Assembly: GCA_041987425.1 (NCBI GenBank)
Contig: JBHIWP010000003.1
Coordinates: 16,649-80,648 of the forward strand
Source of the DNA: Leptofilum sp041987425
GTDB taxonomy: Bacteria; Chloroflexota; Anaerolineae; Promineifilales; Promineifilaceae
Reading direction: 5' to 3'
Length of the DNA stretch: 64,000 nt
In this document: positions 26,787-34,570 of the stretch, piece by piece
Numbering within the stretch: position 1 is the first letter of the stretch
Layout of the letters: every line of letters starts with the position of its first letter
Position numbers and translations under genes: made by a program
The notes under the pieces: model-generated
The model's input: the letters and a program-made list of their open reading frames with translations, nothing else
Database searches by the model: none
What the model was told of the DNA's origin: nothing

Positions 26787-27467
26787 ATGTTTAGATATTT
26801 GTTGATCATTTGCTTATTACTGATGGTGTCTGCTGCTTGCTCGCCCACGGCAGAGGAAGCAGCAGAGCCTCAACCTGCGACAGGCGAAAACATGTCTGGG
26901 GAAGAGCATGAGCAGGAAGACGAGGACAACGAGGAGCACGACGTAGAACATGGAGAGGAAGATGAGCACGAAGAACATGAGGAAGATGATGACCATCGTG
27001 ATCATGATGCTCATGAGCACGGTGCGGCAACCCTGACAATTGCCTGGTCCGGCAACGAGCTGGCTATCGATTTAGAAACGCCGGCCTACAATGTGGTTGG
27101 TTTTGAATACGCACCTGCCTCAGAGGAAGAGAAAGCGCTGTTTGAAGAAAGTGTAGCTGCGCTAGAAGCGGGAAACCTGCTGCAGCTTAGTCCGGAAGCA
27201 GACTGCACGTTTACATCTGCAGTGGTTGAGACTGAATTGGATGAAGCAGAACACGAGGAAGGAGAAGAAGAGGAGGAGACCCATTCTGACATTGATGTCG
27301 CTTATTCCGTTCAGTGCCAGAATCCCGACGACCTTGAATCATTGGATGCCAGTGGCTTATTTGACCGCTTCCCTAATTTTGAGGAAGTACAAGTTCAATG
27401 GATTTCTGATACACAACAATCCACTACGGAACTGACACCAGACGACCCGATTGTTTCGCTTAGATAA
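26787..27467 (+). CDS. zrgA: ZrgA-like zinc-uptake lipoprotein (DUF2796)
   Basis: 226 residues; TTTAGGAG precedes ATG. Lipobox SAACS (Cys18). Residues 30-75 are almost entirely Glu, Asp and His (for example HEEHEEDDDHRDHDAHEHG), a probable metal-collecting stretch. The rest matches DUF2796: AATLTIAWSGNELAIDLETP and NVVGFEYAPASEEEKALFEE, with a second acidic/His patch near 150. In Vibrio cholerae the zinc-regulated zrgABCDE locus encodes a zinc uptake system containing this family. Followed by an ABC ATPase and permease, as expected. Confidence 0.85.
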   Translation: MFRYLLIICLLLMVSAACSPTAEEAAEPQPATGENMSGEEHEQEDEDNEEHDVEHGEEDEHEEHEEDDDHRDHDAHEHGAATLTIAWSGNELAIDLETPAYNVVGFEYAPASEEEKALFEESVAALEAGNLLQLSPEADCTFTSAVVETELDEAEHEEGEEEEETHSDIDVAYSVQCQNPDDLESLDASGLFDRFPNFEEVQVQWISDTQQSTTELTPDDPIVSLR

Positions 27468-27470
27468 AGC

Positions 27471-27516
27471 GTCAGCATCTTCCTGGAGATCTTCGGTCTT
27501 CGGGAAGATGCCTGAC
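27471..27516 (+). other. Intercistronic hairpin between zrgA-like gene and ABC ATPase
   Basis: GTCAGCATCTTCC (27471-27483) pairs with GGAAGATGCCTGAC (27503-27516) with one bulge. It sits 3 bp after the zrgA-like stop and 14 bp before the next start, and may give more binding protein than transporter through mRNA stability or attenuation. Confidence 0.55.
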
Positions 27517-27530
27517 CACAATGGATAACG

Positions 27531-28226
27531 ATGACTGAATCCATCATTCACTTACAAGATGTGCACTTTCGTTGGCCTGGGCAGGAAAATGATTTGCTGC
27601 ATCTCCCTGAACTGGTTGTCAAAAAGGGAGAGCATCTTTTTATACAGGGGCCGAGCGGCAGCGGTAAAACGACACTGCTTAACTTGCTCACGGGGATTAA
27701 CCAGCCCAGCTCAGGTTCAATAACTGTATTGGGTGTGCCTTTAGAGCGTTTAAGCAACAGCGAACGTGACCAATTTCGCGCCGATCATTTAGGGGTAATC
27801 TTCCAACAATTTAACTTACTGCCCTATCTTTCGCTCTTGGAAAATGTGCAGCTTCCTTGCGGGTTTTCGTCGCGTAAGAAGGCGAATGCAGGTGACATAG
27901 AAGCCACGGCCTTGCGCTTGTTGGCTCAGCTAAACATTACTGGTTCGCTCCTGAATCAGCCTGTTTCCAAATTGAGTGTGGGGCAGCAGCAGCGAACGGC
28001 CGTTGCCCGCGCCCTTATTGGTAGTCCAGAGATTGTTATTGCTGACGAACCGACCTCGGCTTTGGATAGCGATAACCGAGACCGGTTTTTGGAGCTTCTG
28101 TTTCGGCAAACCGAAGCGCTAGGAAGCACGTTGATTTTTGTTAGCCATGATCAATACATCGCCAATCAGTTTGAACACGTCGTTGATCTAACCCAAATCA
28201 ATATGGCAAGGAACGGTGCCTCATGA
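27531..28226 (+). CDS. ABC transporter ATP-binding protein (LolD/MacB type) of Zrg-like locus
   Basis: 231 residues. Walker A GPSGSGKTTLL, signature LSVGQQQRTAVARAL, Walker B VIADEPTSALD and the switch His in FVSHDQ. The sequence type is that of MacB/LolD ATPases, which work with FtsX-like permeases rather than importers of the Znu kind. Its stop overlaps the permease start (ATGA). Confidence 0.9.
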   Translation: MTESIIHLQDVHFRWPGQENDLLHLPELVVKKGEHLFIQGPSGSGKTTLLNLLTGINQPSSGSITVLGVPLERLSNSERDQFRADHLGVIFQQFNLLPYLSLLENVQLPCGFSSRKKANAGDIEATALRLLAQLNITGSLLNQPVSKLSVGQQQRTAVARALIGSPEIVIADEPTSALDSDNRDRFLELLFRQTEALGSTLIFVSHDQYIANQFEHVVDLTQINMARNGAS

Positions 28227-29479
28227 TGCTGATTAGAATTGTGCTAAAGAGCGCCTGGCATCGGCGCACCAGCTTGCTATTGACGATCTTTTCAATTGCA
28301 ATCAGCGTCTCGTTGCTGTTGGGGGTCGACAAAATACGGAAAGAAGCCAAGAACAGCTTCATTAACACCATTTCACAAACGGATCTCATTGTGGGAGCGC
28401 GCAGTGGCCCTACAAATCTATTGCTTTACAGTGTGTTTCATATTGGTAATGCCACGAATAACGTCTCCTGGGAATCTTATGAAGAGATAGCTGACTTGGA
28501 TGAAGTCGCCTGGTCAGTTCCCATCTCCTTAGGTGATTCTCATCGCGGTTTCCGCGTCATGGGAACCAGCGCTGATTATTTTGAATATTATCAGTACGGT
28601 CAAAGTCAGCAGCTTTCATTTGCTGAGGGGAAGCAATTTGCCGATTTATATGAGGCGGTTATCGGAGCCGACGTAGCCCGGGAACTTGATTATCGGGTGG
28701 GAGATAAGATCATAATTGCCCACGGCCTTGTTTCTGCGGAGTTTTCCCAGCATGATGACAAGCCGTTTGTAGTAGCGGGCATTTTGGGGAAAACAGGTAC
28801 GCCGGTTGATCGCACCGTGCATGTCTCTTTAGAAGGTATCGAAGCGATACATATAGATTGGCAAAGTGGAACACGCTCTCCGCTGCAGCTATCGGCCGAA
28901 CAGGCCCGCCAAATGAATCTACAACCGAAAACAATCACGGCCTTTATGCTCGGGTTAGACAACCGGCTAAACACTTTTCGCTTGCAAAGAGAAATTACGG
29001 AATATCATGAAGAGCCGTTGCTGGCAATTATTCCGGGTGTGACGCTGGCTGAACTGTGGCAGACCATTTCTGTATTTGAACAGATACTACTGGTAATTTC
29101 TGGGTTTGTCTTGATGGCTGGCTTGCTAGGGATGTTGACTACGCTTTTGTCCACGTTAAACGAGCGTCGCCGCGAAATGGCTGTGTTACGGGCCGTCGGT
29201 GCCCACCCCTATCATATTATTTTGCTGTTTATGTTGGAAACGTTTTTCATTGTTTTCGCTGGCTGTTTGGCCGGTGTAAGTGCGTTGTATTTGCTGCTGT
29301 TTGTAACACGGCCGTTTCTGGTGCAATCGTATGGCATCAACCTCGCTATTACCCCACCGGATGGGCAGCAGTGGATGCTGTTTACGGTCGTGTTGTTGCT
29401 CGGCATTCTCGTCAGTTTAATACCGGGCACCATAGCCTATAAACGATCCTTACAAGATGGTTTAGCCATCAAAATATAA
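28223..29479 (+). CDS. FtsX-like ABC permease of Zrg-like locus
   Basis: 418 residues. N-terminal helix, large extracytoplasmic MacB-PCD-like domain (about 45-270), then three membrane helices with the FtsX signature around LNERRREMAVLRAVGAHPYH. Architecture is that of type VII/MacB-like permeases, which transmit ATPase motion to periplasmic proteins instead of passing substrate through a pore. Translationally coupled to the ATPase. Probably acts with the ZrgA-like and DUF3299 lipoproteins to release or mobilise metal outside the membrane. Confidence 0.88.
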   Translation: MMLIRIVLKSAWHRRTSLLLTIFSIAISVSLLLGVDKIRKEAKNSFINTISQTDLIVGARSGPTNLLLYSVFHIGNATNNVSWESYEEIADLDEVAWSVPISLGDSHRGFRVMGTSADYFEYYQYGQSQQLSFAEGKQFADLYEAVIGADVARELDYRVGDKIIIAHGLVSAEFSQHDDKPFVVAGILGKTGTPVDRTVHVSLEGIEAIHIDWQSGTRSPLQLSAEQARQMNLQPKTITAFMLGLDNRLNTFRLQREITEYHEEPLLAIIPGVTLAELWQTISVFEQILLVISGFVLMAGLLGMLTTLLSTLNERRREMAVLRAVGAHPYHIILLFMLETFFIVFAGCLAGVSALYLLLFVTRPFLVQSYGINLAITPPDGQQWMLFTVVLLLGILVSLIPGTIAYKRSLQDGLAIKI

Positions 29480-29501
29480 GAAGCGGAATGAGGTGCATAT
29501 C

Positions 29502-30413
29502 ATGATTAATTTTAGACAAACAAAGCGCAGTGGTTTTTATCTTTTTTGGTTTTTGCTACTGTTTCTATCCACCTCTTGTGGCGCTGCAAAGCAGCCGGAG
29601 GAAAAACTCTACCAGATTCCCCCAACTCCTTCCTCTGGACAACCAGTGGAATATGGCGCATCGTTGAGTGAATGGGAAGAAGCAACCCAGGCAAACGCCG
29701 CACAGCCGGAAAATAGCGATGGATCGAATGTGACTGCAGCGAATGAACCAGGGGACTATCCTACTCAAGACGCACCTACGGCAGAACCGGTCGGCGAAGG
29801 CTATCCTGGGCCAGAGTTGGAAGAGAACCAGCTCGATAATGGCTCTGTGGAATCAGATAATGCAGGTTCTGCAGCCGTTGTCGATGACGTTGCCTCCAAT
29901 GTAAATACGACTGAGCCTATCCTATTTACATTAAATGATGTGGTCTACCAGGAAATTATGTGGGATGCGTTGGTGCCTGAGAATTTTACGGCCGCTGCGA
30001 TTATGGCTAAGTACCAGGATCAATTGGCCGAGTTTGAAGATGGCTCGCCAGAGGCGTACGAACTGTATACGCAAATGCAGGAAGAGTTTAATAGTGCTCC
30101 AGTCAATGAGGCTATGAATGGCGTAATGGTAAGATTACCTGGATTTATCGCTCCCCTTGATTACTCAGGCGATTTCATTACTGAATTCTTGCTGGTTCCC
30201 TATTTTGGCGCCTGTATTCACGTGCCGCCACCCCCTGCCAACCAAACTGTACTTGTGAAATTGCCTGAAGGTCAGGGAATTAAGTTTGAGGATGCCTACT
30301 ATCCATTCTGGATCATGGGACGACTGACGGCCGAGGGGGCGACGACAGATTTAGCTGAGGCTGGTTATTACATTGAAAATGCTCTTTTTGAGCTTTATTC
30401 AGATGACTCGTAG
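29502..30413 (+). CDS. DUF3299 lipoprotein of Zrg-like locus
   Basis: 303 residues from ATG at 29502, with GAGG six bases upstream; a GTG at 29493 lies inside that Shine-Dalgarno. Lipobox LSTSC. A long acidic/Pro-rich linker runs to about residue 135. The C-terminal domain has the DUF3299 signature: VRLPGFIAPLDYSG, FLLVPYFGACIHVPPPPANQ and PFWIMGRL. DUF3299 proteins accompany DUF2796 and MacB-like ABC genes in the vibrio zrg locus. A single conserved Cys with His suggests metal or thiol chemistry; mechanism unknown. Confidence 0.85.
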   Translation: MINFRQTKRSGFYLFWFLLLFLSTSCGAAKQPEEKLYQIPPTPSSGQPVEYGASLSEWEEATQANAAQPENSDGSNVTAANEPGDYPTQDAPTAEPVGEGYPGPELEENQLDNGSVESDNAGSAAVVDDVASNVNTTEPILFTLNDVVYQEIMWDALVPENFTAAAIMAKYQDQLAEFEDGSPEAYELYTQMQEEFNSAPVNEAMNGVMVRLPGFIAPLDYSGDFITEFLLVPYFGACIHVPPPPANQTVLVKLPEGQGIKFEDAYYPFWIMGRLTAEGATTDLAEAGYYIENALFELYSDDS

Positions 30414-30499
30414 CTTTGAGCTGGAAGACCTGATTGTGGCTGGTGCCTTTGTGTACAACAGGCTTGACGTAGCGAGAAACGGCCGTAAGCTCTCTAAAG

Positions 30500-31042
30500 T
30501 TATTCAGGCGCGGCAGAAAAGTCGGGCACTGCCCTGGTCGCGGCTTCCTCTTCCGTTTCAGCTACGCCGTTTGTCTTAATGTCCTCAATCAACCATTCCA
30601 TTTCTCTAATCTCTTTGCGCTGTGCTTCAATGATCCTTTTCGCCAGATCATGTACGCGCGGGTCTTCAATACCGGCGCGCTCGCTGGTGAGGATAGCAAT
30701 AGAGTGGTGGGGAATCATCGCTTCCATGTAATCAACGCCATCGACGGTTGCCTGACTTCGCACCAACCAAACAGAAAGTAGCATCAGCAGGGCCGCACCC
30801 GCAAAGATGGCTGCGTTTGCTTTCTTGTTCTTGTACATTCCCTGCATAAAAGCCAGCATGATGGCCGTCATGGAACCGCCCATCAGCAGAGACATAAACA
30901 GCCGGGTTTCGCTGAACCAGGCGTGATCCACTATTTGGTATGAATTCAGATAGGTGAGAAAGTACATGACAAGCGTTGATGTGCCAATCATGGCAAAAAA
31001 TTTCAAGTAGCTGTTACCTTTGTCATCATGATGGTTTTCCAT
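30500..31042 (-). CDS. DUF305 membrane protein
   Basis: 180 residues. Three membrane segments (about 15-33, 45-65, 73-92) are followed by a DUF305/ferritin-like helical region with the motif YMEAMIPHHSIAILTSERA and LAKRIIEAQRKEIREMEWLI. The MIPHH pair and downstream acidic residues suggest a metal site; DUF305 proteins are often found beside copper or zinc resistance genes. AGAGGAG precedes ATG. It is transcribed towards the zinc uptake genes, and stands downstream of the zntA-type gene after a 137-bp gap in the opposite order. Confidence 0.85.
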   Translation of the reverse strand: MENHHDDKGNSYLKFFAMIGTSTLVMYFLTYLNSYQIVDHAWFSETRLFMSLLMGGSMTAIMLAFMQGMYKNKKANAAIFAGAALLMLLSVWLVRSQATVDGVDYMEAMIPHHSIAILTSERAGIEDPRVHDLAKRIIEAQRKEIREMEWLIEDIKTNGVAETEEEAATRAVPDFSAAPE

Positions 31043-31179
31043 ACAGTTATCTCCTCTGATTTTATTTGTTCACAAAAAAAGATAATTCGACTGTATGGAA
31101 CCAGCGTCCCCTCGTCCATCTATCCCGATATAGAGAGCTGATACAAATACGATATGAGTTGCTGTTAAAAAAGACAGTC

Positions 31180-33408
31180 TCAATCAAACTTGAGCAGGCG
31201 CGTCCCGTTGAGTGTCACCAATAGCGAAGCACCCATGTCGGCCAGCACCGCCAGCCACATGGTGCCAAAGCCCAGCAGCACGGCCACCAGAAAGGCAGCT
31301 TTTAGCCCTAAACTTAAGGCAACATTGGCACGAATGGTTTTCATAGCACCGCGGCTCAGGCGAACCGCGTAGGATAGCTTGCCCAGATCATCGTGCATGA
31401 GGGCAATATCGGCCGTTTCCATCGCCTGGTCTGTTCCGGCTGCGCCCATGGCAATGCCCACCGTTGCGCTGGCTAATGCAGGCGTATCGTTGATGCCGTC
31501 ACCGATCATGGCCACACGGCCGTATTCTGCCCGCAGCGCTTCCACTTTATCCACCTTTTTTTCCGGCAGCAGGTTGGCAAACACCTGGCTGATGCCCGTC
31601 TGCCCGGCAATGTTGCGCGCCGTGGCTTCATTGTCGCCCGTCAGCATTGCTGTCTGGATGCCAAGTTGGTGCAGTTGGGCAACGGCCGTGGCCGCGTCCT
31701 GACGTACCTGATCGGCCACGGTGATAAAGCCCAAATATTGCTCGTCGGCCGTCACGAGCATGGTGGTCAGGCCCTCAGCCTCGGCAGCAGATATTGCCTG
31801 GCAATGGGCATCATGGGGCAGCTCGGTAAGGGCACGATGGCTGCCAATGAGCACCTGTCGGCCGTTAACCGTGCCGGCGATGCCCGCGCCAATGTGGGCC
31901 TGCACGTCAGTGGCCGCCGCATAGCGGTTTTGTACCCGATGTGCGCCTGCCGCCTGGGCAACTGCCTGGGCCAATGGATGTTCGCTGGAGCGCTCCACGG
32001 CGTGGGTTAAGGCCAACAGATCGCTGCAAGGTTGGCACCCATCCCCCTTGCAATTTACGGATTGGAAGTGAGTGACAGCCGGTTTACCCTGGGTGAGCGT
32101 GCCTGTTTTATCAAAGGCAATCAGCTTGATCTGGCTCAGCGCCTCTAGATAGGCGCCACCTTTGATTAGCACGCCGTTTTTGGCGGCATTGCTCAGGGCG
32201 CTTACCAGCGTAACCGGCGTGCTGATAACCAGGGCGCAGGGGCAGGCAACCACCAGTAGCGCAAGCGCCCGGTAAAGCCAGCCGTTCAGCGGGTTTGTGG
32301 TATCCACAAATGGCTGCTCCCACAGCAGCGGGGGCAGAATGGCGACAAAGAGGGCCAGAATGACAACAGCGGGCGTGTAGACGCGGGCAAATCGGTCTAC
32401 AAGGCGCTGCGCGGGCGCGCGTCGCTCCTGTGCCTCCTCCACCAGGCGCATGAGGCGGCTGATGGTGCTGTCTTCGGCCAGATGGGTCACTTCCAGGTGC
32501 AGCACGCCTGCGCCGTTGATGCTGCTGGCAAAGACCGTGTCGTCCGTTTTCCTGGCAATGGGGGCACTTTCACCCGTAATGGTCGATTGGTCCACAGTGG
32601 AGCTGCCGCTCAGGATACGGCCGTCCACCGGAATGCGTTCACCCGGCCTCACCAGAACGGTTTCCCCCAGCCTGACTTCTTCAACGGGCACCTTCTGCTC
32701 TTCAACACCACAAATAGGGCACTGGCCATTCGTATAGCCATTTACACCAATATGTGTTTCGCAGTCTATACAGGGCCGCAGCACGGTGGCAAACTGCGGC
32801 GAAACGCGCAGCAGGCTGCGTATGCTGTTGCGGGCGCGCACAGCCGTATACCCCTCCAACGCTTCGCCAATGGCAAACAGCACCATAACCAGTCCAGCTT
32901 CTGTATAGGCGCCAATAAAAAGCGCGCCGACGGCGGCAATAGTCATCAGGGCATTGATTGTAAGCTCGCGGTTAATGCGCAAGGCGCGCCAGCCGCTGCG
33001 GGCTATAGGCACACCGGCCAGTAACATTGCCGCCACGGAGGTAAGGTTCAGCAGGGGATGTTCCCAGCCGATCATGGGCAGCAGCTCGTTAAAAAGCAGC
33101 CCGGGCAATATGAGAACGGCGCTGACGAGGGCCAGGGTCGTTTCCTGCCGCTGGCGCATGAACTGCCAAAAATTAAGGGATTCGTCACTTTCTGGGTTTC
33201 CGTCGGGGGCAGCGACGTCGTAACCTAGCTCCTGAATACGGCTGATGATGCTTTGCGGAACGGCCGTTCCCGCCACGCGCAAAGTCTCTGTCGTAAAGTT
33301 TAGATGACAGCTTTCCACGCCTTCCAGCCGACCCACGCCACTCTCCACGGTCTGCGCACAGCTGGCGCAGTCCATCCCGGTGACGCGAAAAGTGTGTTGA
33401 TTACTCAT
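31180..33408 (-). CDS. zntA: Zn/Cd/Pb-type P1B ATPase (ZntA-like)
   Basis: 742 residues from ATG at 33408; upstream codons belong to a repeat element. N-terminal heavy-metal domain with GMDCASCAQ; membrane motif ACPCALVIS (Zn/Cd/Pb-type selectivity); phosphorylation site DKTGTLTQG; SEHPLAQAV; hinge GDGINDTPAL. Between the membrane and actuator domains, CIDCETHIGVNGYTNGQCPI plus the following Cys gives two CxxC pairs, a small zinc-ribbon-like insertion; another Cys-rich piece, CKGDGCQPC, sits in the nucleotide domain. Exports divalent metal to the outside. Driven by the MerR-type promoter at 33499-33530. Confidence 0.93.
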   Translation of the reverse strand: MSNQHTFRVTGMDCASCAQTVESGVGRLEGVESCHLNFTTETLRVAGTAVPQSIISRIQELGYDVAAPDGNPESDESLNFWQFMRQRQETTLALVSAVLILPGLLFNELLPMIGWEHPLLNLTSVAAMLLAGVPIARSGWRALRINRELTINALMTIAAVGALFIGAYTEAGLVMVLFAIGEALEGYTAVRARNSIRSLLRVSPQFATVLRPCIDCETHIGVNGYTNGQCPICGVEEQKVPVEEVRLGETVLVRPGERIPVDGRILSGSSTVDQSTITGESAPIARKTDDTVFASSINGAGVLHLEVTHLAEDSTISRLMRLVEEAQERRAPAQRLVDRFARVYTPAVVILALFVAILPPLLWEQPFVDTTNPLNGWLYRALALLVVACPCALVISTPVTLVSALSNAAKNGVLIKGGAYLEALSQIKLIAFDKTGTLTQGKPAVTHFQSVNCKGDGCQPCSDLLALTHAVERSSEHPLAQAVAQAAGAHRVQNRYAAATDVQAHIGAGIAGTVNGRQVLIGSHRALTELPHDAHCQAISAAEAEGLTTMLVTADEQYLGFITVADQVRQDAATAVAQLHQLGIQTAMLTGDNEATARNIAGQTGISQVFANLLPEKKVDKVEALRAEYGRVAMIGDGINDTPALASATVGIAMGAAGTDQAMETADIALMHDDLGKLSYAVRLSRGAMKTIRANVALSLGLKAAFLVAVLLGFGTMWLAVLADMGASLLVTLNGTRLLKFD

Positions 33409-33432
33409 CTCTAAGATATCTCCTAAAACAAT

Positions 33433-33488
33433 GGTTGCAGGTTGCAAGTGGCAGGTCATTCTTCTTGTAATGTACGATTGCCACTTCT
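33433..33488. repeat. Low-complexity element in zntA leader
   Basis: Words TTGCAGGTTGCAAGTGGCAGG echoed by ATTGCCACTTCTTA; related to 573-653. It lies in the presumed 5' untranslated region of the P-ATPase gene. Confidence 0.45.
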
Positions 33489-33498
33489 TACGTGCGGG

Positions 33499-33530
33499 AT
33501 GATACACCTTGAAGTCGGGTTTAAGGTCAA
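33499..33530 (-). promoter_or_regulatory. MerR-type promoter/operator of zntA-like gene
   Basis: On the minus strand TTGACC (33530-33525) and TATCAT (33504-33499) are separated by exactly 20 bp, the over-long spacer of MerR-controlled promoters. A 22-bp dyad (33506-33527, ACCTTGAA...TTTAAGGT) fills the spacer, resembling ZntR/CadR sites. The MerR-family gene is directly upstream. Confidence 0.85.
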
Positions 33531-33541
33531 GTTTTTAGTAT

Positions 33542-33624
33542 TCAGTGAGGCAGTAATCAGTGAATCAGTTTTGAGTAACCGATTACTGACTTACTGTTCA
33601 CTGACCTACTGATCTACTGTTCAC
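33542..33624. repeat. Mirrored low-complexity element (CAGTAATCAGT words)
   Basis: First half CAGTGAGGCAGTAATCAGTG, second half the reverse-complement theme (GATTACTGACTTACTG and so on). It separates merR from the zntA promoter, probably acting as a terminator-like hairpin, and encodes the last Glu-Gln-stop of the MerR protein. Confidence 0.6.
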
Positions 33625-34375
33625 TTTCAAGGGCAAGGAATAGCCGCGCCAGAATAAAGGCGCTGTCGCCGGTCGCAACCAGAAGATAGCCTTCGTCATT
33701 GTGGAACAATCGGGGGGTGGCGTTGGTGTGGAGGTCGCAGTTTGCTTCTAGCTGTGTGAGCTGGCGCAGAACGTTGCCAATGGCCGGATCGCTGCTGACG
33801 ACCAGGATATGGTAGGCGTCGTTTTCTTGCCAGACGTGTACGTGCTGCCCGCGCAGCGTATTGATGAGCTGGTGGCCAACGGCCGTATTCAGCACACATC
33901 CGCCATAATGCCCCAGCCAGTCCAGCAGCGTTGTGGCCGGCGTTTGTGCCGCCGGGTGCGAACAAAGCCGCGCCAGCAGCTCGCTGATTTGCTCCTGGTG
34001 CAGCGGAGATTGGCGAGACTGCACATCTTGCAGGAAGAGGTCCAGCTCGTGACGCATCACCAGCAGCTCGGTGAGCTGCTTTTCCAGGGCTATGAACCGG
34101 TTTTCGGCCAGCTGGCTTAGCGTTGTGCTGTCCATTTTGCCTTCGTCCCATCCGGCCAAAAGCGTACGAATGTCCGCCAGCGAGAAGCCAAGGCGCTGGG
34201 CGCGTTGAATGAGATGGAGCCGTTCGGCCGTTTCTGGTTTATAGAGCCGGTAGCCAGCGTCAGTGCGGCCGTGCGGCGATAGCAGTCCCTCTTTCTCATA
34301 GTAGCGCAGGGTAGACGGGCGCGTTTGCGCCCGGTCGGCCAGCTGGCCAATGGTAAGCAACTCATTTTGGCTCAT
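33614..34375 (-). CDS. MerR-family metal-responsive regulator with C-terminal extension
   Basis: 253 residues, about 100 longer than ZntR/CadR. The N-terminal winged helix (LTIGQLADRAQTRPSTLRYY, then EGLLSPHGRTDAGYRLY) and dimerisation helix are canonical. The C-terminal extra region has several Cys and His (CSHPAAQ, GHYGGCVLNT, CDLHTN) and may be an added ligand-binding domain. It should bind the 22-bp dyad in the downstream promoter and twist it on metal binding. Metal is inferred as Zn/Cd/Pb from the target pump. Confidence 0.88.
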   Translation of the reverse strand: MSQNELLTIGQLADRAQTRPSTLRYYEKEGLLSPHGRTDAGYRLYKPETAERLHLIQRAQRLGFSLADIRTLLAGWDEGKMDSTTLSQLAENRFIALEKQLTELLVMRHELDLFLQDVQSRQSPLHQEQISELLARLCSHPAAQTPATTLLDWLGHYGGCVLNTAVGHQLINTLRGQHVHVWQENDAYHILVVSSDPAIGNVLRQLTQLEANCDLHTNATPRLFHNDEGYLLVATGDSAFILARLFLALESEQ

Positions 34376-34473
34376 ATAGTCATCTTAATAGGGTTCTGAA
34401 TTTTTGCCAACGAATCCTCGATTTGGCGCAGCGGAAGCCGGGCTGCGGCAGGGCATACTCGCTTCCGGAGAAT

Positions 34474-34524
34474 TTTTAGACGCGTCTAAAATTATTTTGA
34501 CAAGTTACTAATATTGATTATAAT
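34474..34524 (+). promoter_or_regulatory. Promoter and palindromic operator of Tro/Znu-type ABC operon
   Basis: An 18-bp perfect palindrome TTTTAGACGCGTCTAAAA (34474-34491) lies 5 bp upstream of TTGACA (34497-34502), a 16-bp spacer and TATAAT (34519-34524): a consensus promoter. The palindrome resembles DtxR/MntR-family boxes in size and AT-rich ends; the binding protein is not in the window. Confidence 0.75.
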
Positions 34525-34570
34525 TTAGCGCGTTCATTAAATACAAACAAATGCCAAGCTGGAGGAAGCC

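Noticed and set aside
31180..33507. P-ATPase start at 33507
   Set aside because: The added 33 residues are translated from the repeat element and promoter leader; ATG at 33408 starts the metal-binding domain and lies downstream of the MerR promoter.
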